Position numbers and translations under genes: made by a program
In this document: positions 62,941 through 64,000 of the stretch, piece by piece
How the letters are laid out: each line of letters starts with the position of its first letter
How positions within the stretch are numbered: the stretch's first letter is position 1
Notes under the pieces: model-generated
The model's input: only the letters and a program-made list of their open reading frames with translations
Databases searched by the model: none
What the model was told of the DNA's origin: nothing
Source of the DNA: Halovivax limisalsi
GTDB taxonomy: Archaea > Halobacteriota > Halobacteria > Halobacteriales > Natrialbaceae
DNA: 64,000 bases
Reading direction: 5' to 3'
Assembly (NCBI RefSeq): GCF_023093535.1
Contig: NZ_CP095757.1
Coordinates: 868,001-932,000 of the forward strand

Positions 62941-64000
62941 CGGTGGCCCTGCAGCTCGGGATCGTCGTCGGCTACCTCTGTCTGGCACTGGGCGTCGGAG
63001 CGATCGCCTACCGCGCCACCGACCGAACTGCCGAGGACTTCTACCTGGCGAGTCGGACCTTCGGCACGGTCGTCCTGCTGTTTACCGTCTTCGCGACGCT
63101 GCTGTCGGCGTTTACCTTCTTCGGCGGGCCGGACACCGCCTTCGCGCGCGGCCCGGAGTGGATCCTGGTCATGGGACTGATGGACGGCATCCTCTTCGCG
63201 CTGTTGTGGTACGTCGTCGGATACAAGCAGTGGTTGCTCGGCCAGCGCCACGGCTACGTCACGCTGGGCGAGATGCTCGGCGACCGCTTCGGCTCGAAGG
63301 GCGTCCGGGGGCTCGTCGCCGCCATCTCGCTGTTCTGGCTGTTCCCGTACGTGATGCTCCAGCAGATCGGGGCCGGCGGCGCGCTGGCGTCGCTGACCGA
63401 CGGCGCGATGACGTTCTGGATGGGCGCGACGCTCATCACGGCCTTTATGATCGCCTACGTCGTGCTCGCGGGGATGCGCGGCATCGCCTGGACCGACACG
63501 CTCCAGGGCGCGTTCATGCTCGTGATGGTCTGGGCCGCACTGCTGTGGGTGCTCGCCAGCGTCGACGGCGGCCTCGCGACGATCAACGCGGGCCTCGAGA
63601 CGAACGCGCCCGGCTACCTCGCACTCGGCAGCGAGTGGTACACGCCCCGGCGGATGCTCACCTTCGCGATCTCGATCGCGTTCGGCGTCGCCATGTTCCC
63701 GCAGGTCAACCAGCGCTTCTTCGCCGCGGCCTCCGAGCGCGTCCTGAAGCGGTCGTTCGCCCTCTGGCCGCTGCTCGTCCTCCTGCTGTTCGTCCCCGCG
63801 TTCCTGCTGGGCGCGTGGGCGGCCGGCCTCGGCCTGGAGGCCGACGTCGCCGCAGGGGAGTCGATCCTCCCGGTCGTCCTCGACGCCTACGCCCCGGGCT
63901 GGTTCGCGGCGCTGGTGATCGCCGGCGCCATCGCGGCGATGATGTCCTCGTCGGACTCGATGCTGCTCTCGGGCTCGTCGTACTTCACGCGGGACATCTA
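62937..64000 (+). CDS. Sodium:solute symporter (SSS family), N-terminal part
   Basis: The gene starts at GTG overlapping the previous stop (GTGA) and runs off the right edge after 354 codons. The sequence has the SSS pattern: EDFYLASRTFG near residue 34, TVFATLLSAFTFFGGP with the sodium-site region, LAGMRGIAWTDTLQGAFM near 180, and AAMMSSSDSMLLSGSSYFTRD (in part MMSSSDSMLLS) at the edge. With the DUF3311 partner it resembles monocarboxylate/pantothenate-type symporters; the substrate is not defined. Confidence 0.88.
   Translation, partial: MTVALQLGIVVGYLCLALGVGAIAYRATDRTAEDFYLASRTFGTVVLLFTVFATLLSAFTFFGGPDTAFARGPEWILVMGLMDGILFALLWYVVGYKQWLLGQRHGYVTLGEMLGDRFGSKGVRGLVAAISLFWLFPYVMLQQIGAGGALASLTDGAMTFWMGATLITAFMIAYVVLAGMRGIAWTDTLQGAFMLVMVWAALLWVLASVDGGLATINAGLETNAPGYLALGSEWYTPRRMLTFAISIAFGVAMFPQVNQRFFAAASERVLKRSFALWPLLVLLLFVPAFLLGAWAAGLGLEADVAAGESILPVVLDAYAPGWFAALVIAGAIAAMMSSSDSMLLSGSSYFTRDI

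Overview
The window is chromosomal or megaplasmid DNA of a haloarchaeon (class Halobacteria). The evidence is very high GC with strongly acidic predicted proteins, leaderless genes 20-35 nt behind archaeal TATA-like boxes, ATGA/GTGA gene overlaps, and Tat-plus-lipobox signal peptides on binding proteins. A natrialbalean genus is possible, but the sequence alone does not fix it. No rRNA, tRNA, CRISPR array, insertion sequence or integrase was seen.

Bases 1-50,000 are a large catabolic region. It opens with the end of a 1-pyrroline-5-carboxylate-dehydrogenase-like gene and an SDR. Two paralogous DAO-type FAD oxidoreductases (1266-2450, 5461-6669) bracket a cupin, a trans-3-hydroxyproline-dehydratase-like gene and a mandelate-racemase/enolase-superfamily dehydratase. 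Next come a sugar-type NAD epimerase/dehydrogenase, an EamA exporter, a hyuB-hyuA pair (hydantoinase/5-oxoprolinase family), an HpcH/HpaI aldolase and a complete livKHMGF ABC importer. A group of stand-alone enzymes follows: threonine-synthase-like, two FAH-family enzymes, an ornithine-cyclodeaminase-family reductase, a DhnA-type aldolase and a second EamA exporter. A second hyuA-hyuB pair with a DUF3830 gene follows, then an orphan hyuB, a dipeptide-type ABC importer (dppBCDF with divergent dppA), and a minus-strand array hyuA-hyuB-M24 hydrolase-hyuB-cupin-hyuB. In total there are three hyuA and six hyuB genes. Four of the hyuB genes form a separate clade with an altered active-site motif. 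Between the last hyuB genes lies an eight-copy 70-bp tandem array that appears to derive from a hyuB 3' tail.

Taken together, the region looks built to import amino-acid-like, peptide-like or cyclic amide compounds (Liv and Dpp systems). It would open lactam or hydantoin rings with ATP (HyuAB), cleave the products (M24 hydrolase), oxidise N-methyl or secondary amino acids (DAO enzymes), and feed hydroxyprolines through pyrroline-2-carboxylate to proline and glutamate. The individual substrates are inferred.

Bases 50,300-64,000 are more general. They hold a CNNM/CorC-type membrane protein, a mazE-mazF module whose toxin gene is frameshifted, cupins, two heme-copper-oxidase-subunit-I-like membrane proteins, an arsenic locus (arsR-arsM-small Cys-rich membrane protein, then an ArsN2-like acetyltransferase), a CapA-family protein, an ABC-2 exporter operon with its own winged-helix regulator, and a DUF3311 plus sodium:solute symporter pair that runs off the right edge.
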